A stretch of DNA of 64,000 bases, taken from NCBI GenBank assembly GCA_963682055.1, contig OY821743.1, forward strand, positions 31,544,702 to 31,608,701. Direction: 5' to 3'. Below the pieces are notes generated by a model. The model searched no databases, was not told where the DNA came from, and saw only the letters and a list, made by a program, of their open reading frames with translations. The position numbers and the translations under genes were made by a program. This DNA is from Primula veris (taxonomy: Eukaryota > Streptophyta > Magnoliopsida > Ericales > Primulaceae). Positions 21,861 through 32,937 of this stretch are shown one piece after another. How positions within the stretch are numbered: position 1 is the first letter of the stretch; the number at the start of each line of letters is the position of its first letter.

Positions 21861-23608
21861 TGTAACATCCCGTATTTTTATAAATGGTTTTAATTATGTT
21901 TTAATTCATCCAAAAACGTTTTATTCAAATTTTACCAAAAACCGGTCACTCGACTAATTTTTAGCCAAAAACCGAAACTTTTCCGAAAAAACTTTATTTT
22001 AAAAACCTGTTACTAATTTTACTAATAAAAAGGACCCAATAGATTTGTTTCTAAACATTTGTTATTTTAGAGTAGTAAAACAATATTTTTGGATTAAGAG
22101 TTAGCTTTTATAACTTTGGGGACCAAATAGTTCGCTTCCACAAACTATCTAAAAACAGTTGTTTCTAAACCAAAAATCAGCCCACTTCTTTCAAAAACAA
22201 ACCTAAAACCAGCCAAACACAAGAGAGAAAAAGAGAGAAAAGAAGAAGAAGAAGAAGAAGAAGAAGAAGAAGAGGAAACCACCATTAGCGGGTTCTCACC
22301 GAAAGCATCTCCTCTACGCTCTAAGGTAACGGGGGTTATCCATTGCGACTAGACGAGGGTGTATGTTAGGATTAGGTTTTTCGTTTAGTATAAATTGGGG
22401 GTTTTTGCCTTTTATATTAATTATGTTCTTAATTTGTTAATTGGGGTTTAGTTGTTATATTTTTAATTCACTTATTTGATTTTGGATTAGTTGTGGATTT
22501 AGTCCTTTGATTTCGGATTAATGATAATATTTTTGGGTTACGTGTTATATGCGTTGATTATGTATTATTATGGTTGTTGATAGAATTGGGTAAATTATTG
22601 TTGAATAAAGATGAGTTTTATGTTGCGCATACAAGGTGTTTGTTAAAATGCCTGAATGAGTTTTTATGTTGATTAGACTTGTTTGGCTAGTTGTGAATCT
22701 AGCACCTATGCTTTTGGATTATGTTGTATTACGTTAAGTGATGTATGAGATGGTGTTATTTGAATAGTATAATATTATTGGCCGAGGCCTTAATATTTAT
22801 ACGTATGAAATTGTGTTATATGAATAGTATAATATTACTGGCCGAGGCCTTAATATTGATACATTAGCAATGGTCTCTGTCTCTTCCTAATTCCGGGGAC
22901 AGAAGACGGCCGTGGGGATAGGGAATGACTCGTCTTACGGACTGGGATGAGTGGCATGAGAGGTCCAAGTGCGCACTTTAAATCTACTTTTATATTAGCA
23001 ATGGTCTCTGTCTTTTCCTAATTCCGGGGACAGAAGACGGCCGAGGGGATAGGGAATGACCTACCTTACGGACTGGGGTAGGTGGCATGAGAGGTCCATG
23101 TTTGCTTTAGATTTGCGTAGACGTTATTTAATTTATTTAATTTATCCTGTTGTAGAATGTTATTATATTTCCTTTTATACGTCGATTATCGTAGTTGTAG
23201 AATTTGTGAGCTCTTGCATTTATGGGATGGAGTGACGGTATTTGTGGTGCCGTCCCGTCTAGTTATGTGCGTGGGACTCACCGTTACAATTTTGTTGTTC
23301 AGGTACATTATAGGCTGAGGCTTTTGGTTAGAAGCTTTAGCAAGGCATCACATGGGCTCGGGGATTCCGCTTTCTTTTCATTTATATTATCTTTTGAGGT
23401 TGTAGCCTACAGGAAATTTCATTCGTTTATTTTATCTCATCTTGTAGCCGCGTTTGGCAAACACTTTTATTAAATTGATTTATTGTTCCTTTAGCTCGCA
23501 AGTCTTTTTCTTTTAAAATTTTTAATTTTGTACCAACAGGTTTCATTTTCCTTTTATTTAAAAAGGTCATGCCTCGATATCCGTGTTTATGGAATTTGGG
23601 GCGTGACA
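21861..23608 (+). repeat. 5' LTR of the Gypsy element (1748 bp)
   Basis: It contains a (GAA)n run near 22241-22272 and two tandem copies (starting 22864 and 22995) of an approximately 130-bp unit beginning TTAGCAATGGTCTCTGTC. The short open frame at 23222-23473 lies inside the LTR and is not a gene. Confidence 0.93.
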
Positions 23609-23611
23609 AGT

Positions 23612-23624
23612 TGGTATCAGTGCT
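23612..23624 (+). other. Primer-binding site of the Gypsy element
   Basis: TGGTATCAGTGCT starts three bases after the LTR end. It matches initiator Met-tRNA except for the T replacing A at position 10. Confidence 0.85.
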
Positions 23625-23740
23625 AACTAGGTTTTTGTATACTTTGAGACGACGGGAAGATGGGTAACCATTGGACCAAGATCCATCGTATCATTTTTAC
23701 AAAACTTTTTCCAAAAAAAAATTCAAACTTTTTCTAAAAC

Positions 23741-23767
23741 GGGGGGGGGGGGGGGGGGGGGGGGGGG
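23741..23767 (+). repeat. Uninterrupted run of 27 G
   Basis: A G27 homopolymer in the transcribed leader, about 130 bp after the LTR. It could form G-quadruplexes in DNA or RNA. Its exact length in the source DNA is uncertain because such runs are error-prone in sequencing. Confidence 0.8.
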
Positions 23768-24285
23768 TTGCATTTAGCTTAAGACATGTAGATAGAATAT
23801 AGCGGTAGTTGATGATAGCAAAATCCACATGTGAGGCTAGTTGGGGACAATGAGGACGCTTGTTGATTCCGGCTCGCCAAACTAGTGGGTGAACCTCTCG
23901 TCTGTTTGTGTGAAGGAATACCTTAGCGATGTGGAACTCTAGAGTATGCGAGGACGCTCGGGTGCTTTAGGATAACGTATCGTGATGGGTTATCCCTCGC
24001 ACTTTGTGTTGTTTGTATGCATGTGTAAATTGATCTAGTGTGTATGAGGTGTAAGTTGCATGTCAAGTTGTAACGATATATTAGAGTGCGAGAATTGTGT
24101 AGTTGATGGTCTTACGTAATGTGTTTTCTAAATTATTAACTTGTGTTAATGTACATTTTATGCGAATGGATGTTGATAGTAATGAGTTTGCGGACTTAAA
24201 TGGGTTATTTGTGTGATATATGCCATGTAGGATATTACAAGTGTTGAGAAATTTTGCGTTTTGAATCTTTATTTTCTGCTGTTTA

Positions 24286-24590
24286 ACGATCGGTCGTTTG
24301 CCCAAAACGATCGGTCGAAATTTTTCTAACCTCTCTGGAAGAAATTGTACCAAAAACGATCGGTCGTTGCCCAAACGATCGGTCGAAATTCTTCAGAATT
24401 TTTTTTCAGACCCTACTGGACTAAAAAACGATCGGTCGAAATTCTTCAGAATTTTTTTCAGACCCTACTGGACTAAAAAACGATCGGTCGATGCCCAAAA
24501 CGATCGGTCAAAATTCTTCAGAATTTTTTCAGACCGTACTGGACCAAAAAATGATCGGTCGTTTCTCAAAACGACCGGTCGAATTCTGGT
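24286..24590 (+). repeat. GATCGGTCG repeat array in the Gypsy leader
   Basis: About nine copies of ACGATCGGTCG or one-base variants lie between T-rich spacers. Part is a longer tandem unit of about 60 bp containing CTTCAGAATTTTTTTCAGAC and CCTACTGGACTAAAAAACG. The same core motif occurs in the Copia LTR at 146-293 and 3957-4105. Confidence 0.85.
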
Positions 24591-24898
24591 AATTTTGCGG
24601 TTTTTCTTCTATACTTCGAAAGCTCGTAACTTCTTCGTTTTAACTCCGATTCTAGTTCCGCTTGAACCGTTGGCTTCGTTTTTCAGTACTCTATCTTTTT
24701 GGCATTTCAGAGTTTTTAGTTTATATTTTTGGAAAAGTCAAAGCGTTATATCGTCGAAATTGGGAATTCGTAAAAAACAGTTTTTGAACCTTAGAAAGCT
24801 TGATAAAGTGATTGATTTGTAAACCGAGCTTTTATCATGTATGAATATACATGTATGAGTAGTAGTGTCGAGTAAGACAACTAAAGTGTCGGTTTTAA

Positions 24899-25972
24899 AT
24901 GTATGTAGTAATGAGGATTACCACAAGGACTAGTGGAAGGAGACCAGCTACACGCGGGGGCGCATCACCATCAAGCGGTGCGGCCACCCGAGGTGGGACA
25001 AGCGGAAGAGTAAGAAGAGCTCCAAGGGGGCGGAGAGCAACTAGAGGGGGAAGGGCTGCTAGAGGTCGTGGGGGGAGAGGTAACACTAATGCCCCACCAC
25101 CGGAGCAACCCGAGGCTGAGAATGTGTATGAGGAAGTGAATGTGGAAGAAGAAGAGACTTTTGCACCTGAACCGGAAACGGTCAATGCTAATCAAGTGAT
25201 GACCGACCTTCAAAAGATGGTGCAAATGATGGTGCAAAATGCACAAGCTGGGAGTTCAAGCAACAATGGATTGCTTAACTTCACTCGATTGGGGGCTCCG
25301 ACCTTCGATGGGGTAGGTGAACCATCCATAGCTGAGGGATGGGTGGACGAAATGGAGAAGTACTTGTCGGTAGCAGGTATCGTAGATGGGGAACAACGGG
25401 TGAATATGACCCAGTTTCACCTAAAGGGTGAAGCACGGAAGTGGTGGTTAGGGATCGTGGAAACTTACGACATAACCAACATCGACTGGAATGAATTCAT
25501 CGAATTGTTCAATCGACAATTTCTTCCCGATTCTTATAAGGATGAAATGAGGAGGCGATTCGATGAACTATATTAAGGGGGTATGACCGTTCAAGCATAC
25601 CAGCTAAAGTTTACCTCACTCTCGAGGTATGCCCCAGACTCGGTTCTAGGGGGTGCGGAAAAGTGTAGGAGGTTCATGAAGGGGCTGAACCCGACCATCT
25701 CGTTGCAATTGGCATCGGCCCGCCATGTCAACTATAATGAGTTGGTAAAATCAGCTCAAGCTGTGGAAGGAGCTCTACCCCATAGCAAAAGAATCTCGGA
25801 AAAATCGAAAACCGAAAATGCTCCAAGGGAAGAGAAGAAGCGGACATGGGATATGGCGAATAATTTGCGGTTTCAACAACAGGGAAGAGGAGATAGGGGT
25901 TTTAACCCACTACCAACCAACGCCATAATGAAGAGAGCGTGTTTCACTTGTGGAGATGTGAACCATTGACAA
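24899..25972 (+). pseudogene. Gypsy gag, two in-frame stops
   Basis: It begins with an Arg/Gly-rich N-terminus (TRGGASPSSGAATRGGTSGR) and an acidic Glu-rich segment, then the Ty3 gag core: APTFDGVGEPSIAEGWVDEM, a KWWLG motif and the FNRQFLPDSYK motif. A TAA at 25574-25576 follows FDELY. The frame resumes with GGMTVQAYQLKFTSLSRYAP and continues to a CFTCGDVNH zinc-knuckle half, where a TGA (25970-25972) falls before the remaining Cys residues. The family normally reads through both points. It is the nucleocapsid/capsid precursor; this copy cannot make it. Confidence 0.88.
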
Positions 25973-26288
25973 TACGAGTGTCCTAGAGTACGATGTAGGA
26001 CATGCGATCGGTTTAGACATACGGCAAGAGTCTGTACCTTGGGACAAGGAAGAATCAACACCAACCGGCCATTTAACCAACCTAGGTTGCCACCACCACC
26101 ACCAAGAGGACCGGAATTCGTAATACCAAATACCTGGGAACCAAGGGGGAGGGTTTCAAGGTAACCACCAAGGAGGGGGGAACCGTGGGAACTACCGTGG
26201 AGGCTATCAAGGCCTGGGAAACTGAGGAAATCATGGGGGAAATCGAGGACCGCAAGGAAACCCACCCGCCCAAGCTCGTCTATTTGCC
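25973..26288 (+). pseudogene. Gypsy gag-pol linker with frameshift
   Basis: After the zinc knuckle a Gly/Asn/Gln-rich linker is readable, but in two different frames. The gag frame (frame 2) changes to the pol frame (frame 3) somewhere near 26105-26290. Tekay-type elements usually have one continuous gag-pol frame, so an indel is the simplest reading. Confidence 0.7.
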
Positions 26289-28049
26289 TTGCCACAATTG
26301 CCAAACCAAGGAGATCCGGAAAATGTACAAGGTATGGTTTTTGTGTGCTCATCTTGGGAACATGTTATTTTCGATACCGGAGCTTCACGTTCTTTTATAT
26401 CTAGAAGTCTAGTGGAGTCTATATCGTTAGAAATTGGGGTACTAGAGAACCCGATCATTGTAGAGACTCATGTTGGGGGTCGAGTTGTGTTGGACCGAGT
26501 GTGTCGGTCTTGTGAGATGGTGGTCGCGGACCACGTATTTATATATGATTTAGTTGTTATAGAGATGTCGGGATTCGACGTGATACTTGGAATGGACTGG
26601 TTGGTTCATTTCAACTCTTTCATCGATTGTGTTCGACGAAAAATTTTCCTTACGACTTCATCCGGAGATGAGGTGTTCTTTCGTGGAGAAAGGGACGCTA
26701 CCCTTTCTTCTATTCCTTATTATTCCAAGCGGGTTGTGGGCAACCTGTCTTGTCTTTTGGCTAATCTCTCGATAGTGGATAACGACGAGGAAGTGGAAAT
26801 GTGGCCACACGTAGTGGACGACTTTAGAGATGTGTTTCCGAAGGATCTACCGGGGTTACCACCGAAAAGAGGGTTAGATTTTTCTATCGACTTGGTACCG
26901 GGAACGGCACCCATAGCCATTTCCCCATACCGTTTGGCACCAGCAGAGTTGAAAGAGTTAAGTAAGCAGTTAGAAGAACTGCTAGAGAAGGGGTTTATTA
27001 GGCGGAGTACGTCACCGTGGGCGGCACCGGCCTTATTTGTGCAAAAGAAGTATGGATCGATGAGGATGTGCATAGACTATCGAAAGCTAAATAGGGTGAC
27101 TATTAAGAATAAGTACCCACTACCTCGAATCGACGATTTGTTTGACCAACTGAAAAGAGCGACGTTCTTTTCAAAAATCGACTTGCGATCAGGCTATCAC
27201 CAATTGAGGGTGAAGGATGAGGATATTTTGAAAACGGCCTTTAGGACCCGATATGGTCACTATGAGTTTGTGGTCATGCCGTTTGGGTTAACTAATGCGC
27301 CGGCGGCATTTATGGAGTTAATGAATCGAATCTTTAAGGAGTATCTCGACAAGTTTGTGGTAGTCTTCGTCGACGATATCTTGATCTACTCGAGTTCAAG
27401 AGAGGAACATGAGGAGCATCTCCGTTTAGCGTTGCTCACGTTGAGGGAGCACCAACTTTACGGGAAATTTAGCAAATGTGAGTTTTGGCTAAATGAGGTG
27501 AAATTTCTTGGACATGTGATCTCGGAAGAAGGGGTCAAGGTGGACACGACGAAAATTGAGGCAGTTTCGAAATGGGCACAACCGAAGAATGTGTTCGAGA
27601 TTCGAAGCTTCTTGGGATTAGCGGGATACTATCGACGGTTCGTCAAGGATTTCTCGAAGTTGGCGACTCCGATGACTTACCTTACCAAGAAGGGGGTGAA
27701 GTTCGTGTGGAGTGAGGCTTGCGAGAAAGCTTTCCTAGAGCTCAAGAAATGGTTGACTAGTTCTCCTATACTAGTTATTCCTGAGCAAGGGAAGGGTTAC
27801 CAAGTGTATTGTGATGCTTCGAAGGAAGGTTTGGGTTGCGTCTTGATGCAAGACGGAAAGGTTATCGCATATGCTTCGCGACAACTAAAGATTCACGAAA
27901 AGAACTATCCGACTCATGACCTAGAGCTAGCGGCAATATTTCATGCGTTGAAGATATGGAGGCATTATTTGTTCGGGGAAAAGTTCGAAGTGTTCTCGGA
28001 TCACAAGAGCTTAGGGCATATCTTTACCCAACGTGATCTAAATATGTGA
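26289..28049 (+). pseudogene. Gypsy pol: protease, reverse transcriptase, RNase H
   Basis: 586 codons are open. The protease has the aspartic active-site motif [13 protein letters not shown] (about residues 26-38) and later VILGMDWL. The reverse transcriptase runs from [20 protein letters not shown] through [11 protein letters not shown] and [13 protein letters not shown] to the catalytic box [12 protein letters not shown]. RNase H begins near [18 protein letters not shown] with [16 protein letters not shown]. The frame ends with TGA after TQRDLNM, where relatives have Arg. It would process the polyprotein and copy the RNA genome; the stop separates it from integrase. Confidence 0.93.
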
Positions 28050-28061
28050 CAACGACGATGG

Positions 28062-29015
28062 ATGGAATATTTGGAACAGTATGACTACGACTTGCACTAT
28101 CATCCGGGAAAGGCCAATGTAGTGGCGGATGCTTTGAGTCGAAAGTCCCATGCGACCTTAGCGCATGTGGCGATCGAGAAATGGAGGATGATGGGAAAAG
28201 TGAACGAGTTCGACTTGGAGTTGGGACATGATAATGCGGGGACTTTGTACACAATCGTGGTACAACCGGAACTTGTGAGTAGGGTTCTGGAAGCTCAAGA
28301 TGGGGACGAGAAAGTGGAGAACTTTGAGAAACAGATAAGTTCGAGCGAAGGATCAGAGGGTTGGACGAAAGGAACCGATGGAGGACTACGCTTTAAGGGA
28401 AGGACTTATGTGATAGAAAACATGAGGAACGAGGTATTAAAGGAGTTTCACCACTCCCGATTAGCTGTTCATCCCGGCGGGACGAAAATGTATCATGATG
28501 CGAAAAGACAGTTTTGGTGGCCCGGAATGAAACGAGATGTAGCTTCATATGTTAGCAGGTGTCTAACTTGCCAGCAAGTGAAAGCGGAACAACAAAGGCC
28601 GTCGGGTATGCTCCAACCCTTACCGGTAGCGGAATGGAAGTGGGAAAGGATAGCAATGGATTTTGTGACCAACTTACCTAAATCGGTAAGTGGGAATGAC
28701 GTTGTGTGGGTTGTGGTCGACCGTTTGACCAAATCCGCACACTTCATTGCGATTAAGATGACGAATTCGGTGGAAATCTTGGGACGGAAGTATATTAAGG
28801 AAATTGTTAGACTTCATGGGGTGCCGATTACGATAGTATCGGATCGAGACGCGAGGTTTGTGTCGAGGTTCTGGGGCGCATTGCAAAATGCCTTAGGGAC
28901 CAACTTGACAATGAGTACAGCGTTCCATCCCCAAACGGATGGACAATCAGAGCGGACTATCCAAGTGCTAGAGGATATGTTGCGCGCATACGTGAATGAC
29001 TTCAAGGGAGGCTGA
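28062..29015 (+). pseudogene. Gypsy RNase H tail and integrase, first part
   Basis: It continues the pol frame: [20 protein letters not shown] and ADALSRKS close RNase H. The integrase zinc-binding part shows [20 protein letters not shown] then [16 protein letters not shown]. The catalytic core has [28 protein letters not shown] and the [20 protein letters not shown] motif with the conserved Asp and Glu. A TGA at 29013-29015 follows DFKGG, where a Trp codon is usual. Confidence 0.9.
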
Positions 29016-29033
29016 GAGAGCCATCTGCCCTTA

Positions 29034-29714
29034 GTGGAGTTTGCATATAATAATTGCTTTCAAGCTAGTATTGGCATGGCACGTTTCGAGGCTTTATACG
29101 GGCGGCCATGTAGGTCTCCGGTGTGTTGGACCGAGGTGGGAGAAGCGGAAATGTTAGGACTGCAATTGGTTCAAGAAACGACAGAAAAGATTAAGTTGAT
29201 TCGACAAAGGCTTGAGACGGCCCGAAGTAGACAAAAGAGTTATGCGGATAAGAGGAGGAGACCTTTGGAGTTCGAAAAGGGGGATCAAGTATTTTTGCGA
29301 GTTTCGCCAAGGAAGGGGATTATGAGGTTTGGCTCTAAAGGGAAGTTGAGCCCTAGATTTATCGGACCATTTGAGATCGTGGACCGAGTTGGAGAAGTTG
29401 CATATCGGTTGGACTTGCCACCAAAGTTGGCGGGGGTTCACCCAGTTTTCCATGTGTCAATGTTGAAAAAGTATCACCACGACCCTTCACACATGGTGGA
29501 CTTTGAGGACATTGAGGTTAGTGCGGATGTGACCTACGAAGTGGGACCTATGAGGATTATCGATGTGCAAGAGAAGGAACTTCGAGGAAATACTATTAGA
29601 TTGGTAAAGGTGGTTTGGAAACATCACGGGACCGAGGAGGCAACTTGGGAATGCGAGGATGAGATGAAGAGGAAATATCCTAATCTTGACTTTTCTTTAG
29701 GTATTTTTCTTTAG
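29034..29714 (+). pseudogene. Gypsy integrase C-terminus with chromodomain-like tail
   Basis: 226 open codons in the same frame. FAYNNCFQASIGMARFEALY finishes the catalytic region. GDQVFLRVSPRKGIMRFGSK with SPRFIGPFEIV is the GPF/Y segment. The end has VKVVWKHHGTEEATWECEDE, a chromodomain-type segment that in chromoviruses directs integration to particular chromatin. The natural stop is at 29712. Confidence 0.9.
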
Positions 29715-30229
29715 ATGCATTCTAATTTCGGGACGAAATTTCTTTATCGGGGAAGGGTTGTAACGCCTAGAATTTGGAGTTTATTTTTGTGGTAACGCCT
29801 AGAGTTTACGGATCTGTTGCGTGTCTTTTATCATGTTTGATATTGCATATAGGTGTTTACCTTATTTGAGTTTTGCAGATGTTATGGAGTTGTTGAGATA
29901 GGAGCATGTGAGTTGTTGAGGTAGAAGCATATCAGCTTAGTTTACTATATTTTCTTTTATGTTGCAGCCGCTTGTTTTACATTGTTGTCTTTTATTCTGT
30001 TAGATATTATATACAGGCGGTTATTCTTACATGTGCATTACCTGGAGTTTATCTTATTTGAGTTATAGAGTTGTTACGGGTTGTGAACCCTGCGTATTTT
30101 ATTTCTTTAATTATGTCACGAATGGTACGTTTAAAATTCTTATGGCCTTGTTTATAGAAGTTTATAATTTCTGGGTATAGTTGTTTAGGGAGGAAATTTC
30201 GGGACGAAATTCTTTTAAGGAGGGTTAGT
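29715..30229 (+). other. Gypsy 3' UTR with a duplicated PPT/LTR-start signature
   Basis: The phrase TTTCGGGACGAAATT occurs twice, near 29726-29742 and 30196-30211. The first is followed by GGGGAAGGGTTGTAACGCCT and the second by AAGGAGGGTTAGTTGTAAC, the true purine tract (30217-30228) and LTR start. The first looks like a relic of another PPT-LTR junction. Confidence 0.65.
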
Positions 30230-32104
30230 TGTAACATCCCGTATTTTTATAAATGGTTTTAATTATGTTTTAATTCATCCAAAAACGTTTTATTCAAATT
30301 TTACCAAAAACCGGTCACTCGACTAATTTTTAGCCAAAAACCGAAACTCTTCCGAAAAAACTTTATTTTAAAAACCTGTTACTAATTTTACTAATAAAAA
30401 GGACCCAATAGATTTGTTTCTAAACATTTGTAATTTTTGAGTAGTAAAACAATATTTTTGGATTAAGAGTTAGCTTTTATAACTTTGGGGACCAAATAGT
30501 TCGCTTCCACAAACTATCTAAAAACAGTTGTTTCTAAACCAAAAATCAGCCCACTTCTTTCAAAAACAAACCTAAAACCAGCCAAACACAAGAGAGAAAA
30601 AGAGAGAAAAGAAGAAGAAGAAGAAGAAGAAGAAGAAGAAGAGGAAACCACCATTAGCGGGTTCTCACCGAAAGCATCTCCTCTACGCTCTAAGGTAACG
30701 GGGGTTATCCATTACGACTAGACGAGGGTGTATGTTAGGATTAGGTTTTTCGTTTAGTATAAATTGGGGGTTTTTGCCTTTTATATTAATTATGTTCTTA
30801 ATTTGTTAATTGGGGTTTAGTTGTTATATTTTAATTCACTTATTTGATTTTGGATTAGTTGTGGATTTAGTCTTTTGATTTCGGATTAATGATAATATTT
30901 TTGGGTTGCGTGTTATATGCGTTGATTATGTATTATTATGGTTGTTGATAGAATTGGGTAAATTATTGTTGAATAAAGATGAGTTTTATGTTGCGCATAC
31001 AAGGTGTTTGTTAAAATGCCTGAATGAGTTTTTATGTTGATTAGACTTGTTTGGCTAGTTGTGAATCTAGCACCTATGCTTTTGGATTATGTTGTATTAC
31101 GTTAAGTGACGTATGAGATGGTGTTATTTGAATAGTATAATATTATTGGCCGAGGCCTTAATATTTATACGTATGAGATTGTGTTATATGAATAGTATAA
31201 TATTATTGGCCGAGACCTTAATATTGATACATTAGCAATGGTCTCTGTCTCTTCCTAATTCCGAGAACAGAAGACGGCCGTGGGGATAGGGAATGACTCG
31301 TCTTACGGACTGGGGCGAGTGGCATGAGAGGTCCTAGTGTGCACTCTATTTATTTTTCTGTTAGCAATGGTCTCTGTCTTTTCCTAATTCCGGGGACAGA
31401 AGACGGCCGTGGGGATAGGGAATGACTCGTCTTACGGACTGGGACGAGTGGCATGAGAGGTCCAAGTGCGCACTTTAAATCTACTTTTATGTTAGCAATG
31501 GTCTCTGTCTCTTCCTAATTCCGGGGACAGAAGACGGCCGCGGGATAGGGAATGACCTACCTTACGGGCTGTGGTAGGTGGCATGAGAGGTCCATGTTTG
31601 CTTTAGATTTGCGTAGACGTTATTTAATTTATTTAATTTATCCCGTTGTAGAATGTTATTATATTTCCTTTTATACGTCGATTATCGTAGTTGTAGAATT
31701 TGTGAGCTCTTGTATTTATGGGATAGAGTGACGGTATTTGTGGTGCCGTCCAGTCTAGTTATGTGCGTGGGACTCACCGTTACAATTTTGTTGTTCAGGT
31801 ACATTATAGGCTGAGGCTTTTGGTTATGAGCTTTAGCAAGGCATCACATGGGCTCGGAGATTCCGCTTTCTTTTCATTTATATTATCTTTTGAGGTTGTA
31901 GCCTACAGAAAATTTCATTCGTTTATTTTATCTCATCTTGTAGCTGGGTTTGGCAAACACTTTTATTAAATTGATTTATTGTTCCTTTAGCTCGCAAGTC
32001 TTTTTCTTTTAAAATTTTTAATTTTGTACCAACAGGTTTCATTTTCCTTTTATTTAAAAAGGTCATGCCTCGATATCCGTGTTTATGGAATTTGGGGCGT
32101 GACA
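30230..32104 (+). repeat. 3' LTR of the Gypsy element (1875 bp)
   Basis: It is nearly identical to 21861-23608 except for three, not two, copies of the approximately 130-bp tandem unit (starting 31232, 31361 and 31492). One extra unit accounts for the 127-bp length difference. Confidence 0.93.
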
Positions 32105-32319
32105 AGTGAAAATTGTGTTTTATGTAAAAAAAAAATCCCATTTGTAGTAAAAAAAAAGCCCATTTTTGTATATATATAAAAGAAAGAGTTTCTTCAAAAA
32201 GCCTTTTTCCGGTAAACACATTGAATTTTCTTCCTCGACACGAACTCCTAAGTACCTTTTATTTTTCTTACAACGAAGACATGTTTAGTTGGCTATGTTA
32301 CAACTTACATGGACAATTA

Positions 32320-32560
32320 TTGTGTGGAAAAGAGAATTCGTGAGGTGGAGATGAAGGTTGGGGTAGCGGTTATGGGTATGCTAAGAGAAGCATGAGATTG
32401 GTTTGTGGAGCATAGGAAATAGCGAGGCATGGCGTTTGACTCGTGGAGAAAGTTGTGGGAATCGATTTTGGCGAGGTTTGAGAAAGGGGAAATTATTCCA
32501 AAGTCTTTACTGATACCTAAAATAAAAAATAAAAATTGCAACGAACACTCACCTGGAGAC
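32320..32560 (+). pseudogene. Degraded Gypsy gag fragment
   Basis: A plus-strand reading with two stops gives MGMLREA, DWFVEHRK and MAFDSWRKLWESILARFEKG. This is the hydrophobic Trp/Phe-spaced pattern of Ty3-type gag cores. It lies just outside the full-length element and is a separate, much older relic. Confidence 0.5.
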
Positions 32561-32937
32561 TGACGGGACATTGGTACGTAGTCATCTAGCTAGACTCGGT
32601 GGGGGCCAGGCCGACTACAACTAAGCGGGCGACAACTAGGCCAGAAGCAAATGAGCTGCTTGTCACAGCTGACCCGACCTGCAAGAAAGGCAACTGAGTC
32701 CGTCATCATGAAATCACGGACAAGATGGAAAAACTATGGGAAGGGCAAATGACGAGGCCGAGCGTGGAAAAAAGTGCAAAAGGTTGAGATAAGTCGGGTG
32801 AATTGTCCTCGTCAGCTAGTTACAGACATGACCGTAGACTATTCAGTTTAATGGTCGCGGTTGTTGCCACTTGGTACAGTTTTTAGTTGATACTTGTTCT
32901 ACACACGTAAATTTATTGGACTTGATATTACTTTTAT
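32561..32937. other. Spacer, less AT-rich, no recognised gene
   Basis: 32575-32830 is richer in G and C than its surroundings (GGTGGGGGCCAGGCCGACTA and similar). I find no coding frame. It may be more of the old Gypsy relic. Confidence 0.35.

Larger units (their letters stand above)
21861..32104 (+). mobile_element. Full-length Gypsy chromovirus (Tekay/Del-like), 10.2 kb
   Basis: LTRs at 21861-23608 and 30230-32104 begin TGTAACATCCCG and end GCGTGACA. The target duplication AGTGA is perfect (21856-21860 and 32105-32109). Domain order is gag, protease, reverse transcriptase, RNase H, integrase, chromodomain-like tail, all in the chromovirus order. Four in-frame stops and one frame change show it is no longer coding-competent. 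The LTRs are very similar apart from one extra tandem unit in the right LTR. Confidence 0.95.

Noticed and set aside
24895..25246. Minus-strand frames opposite Gypsy gag
   Set aside because: They are shadows of the Arg/Gly-rich gag N-terminus and have no independent support.
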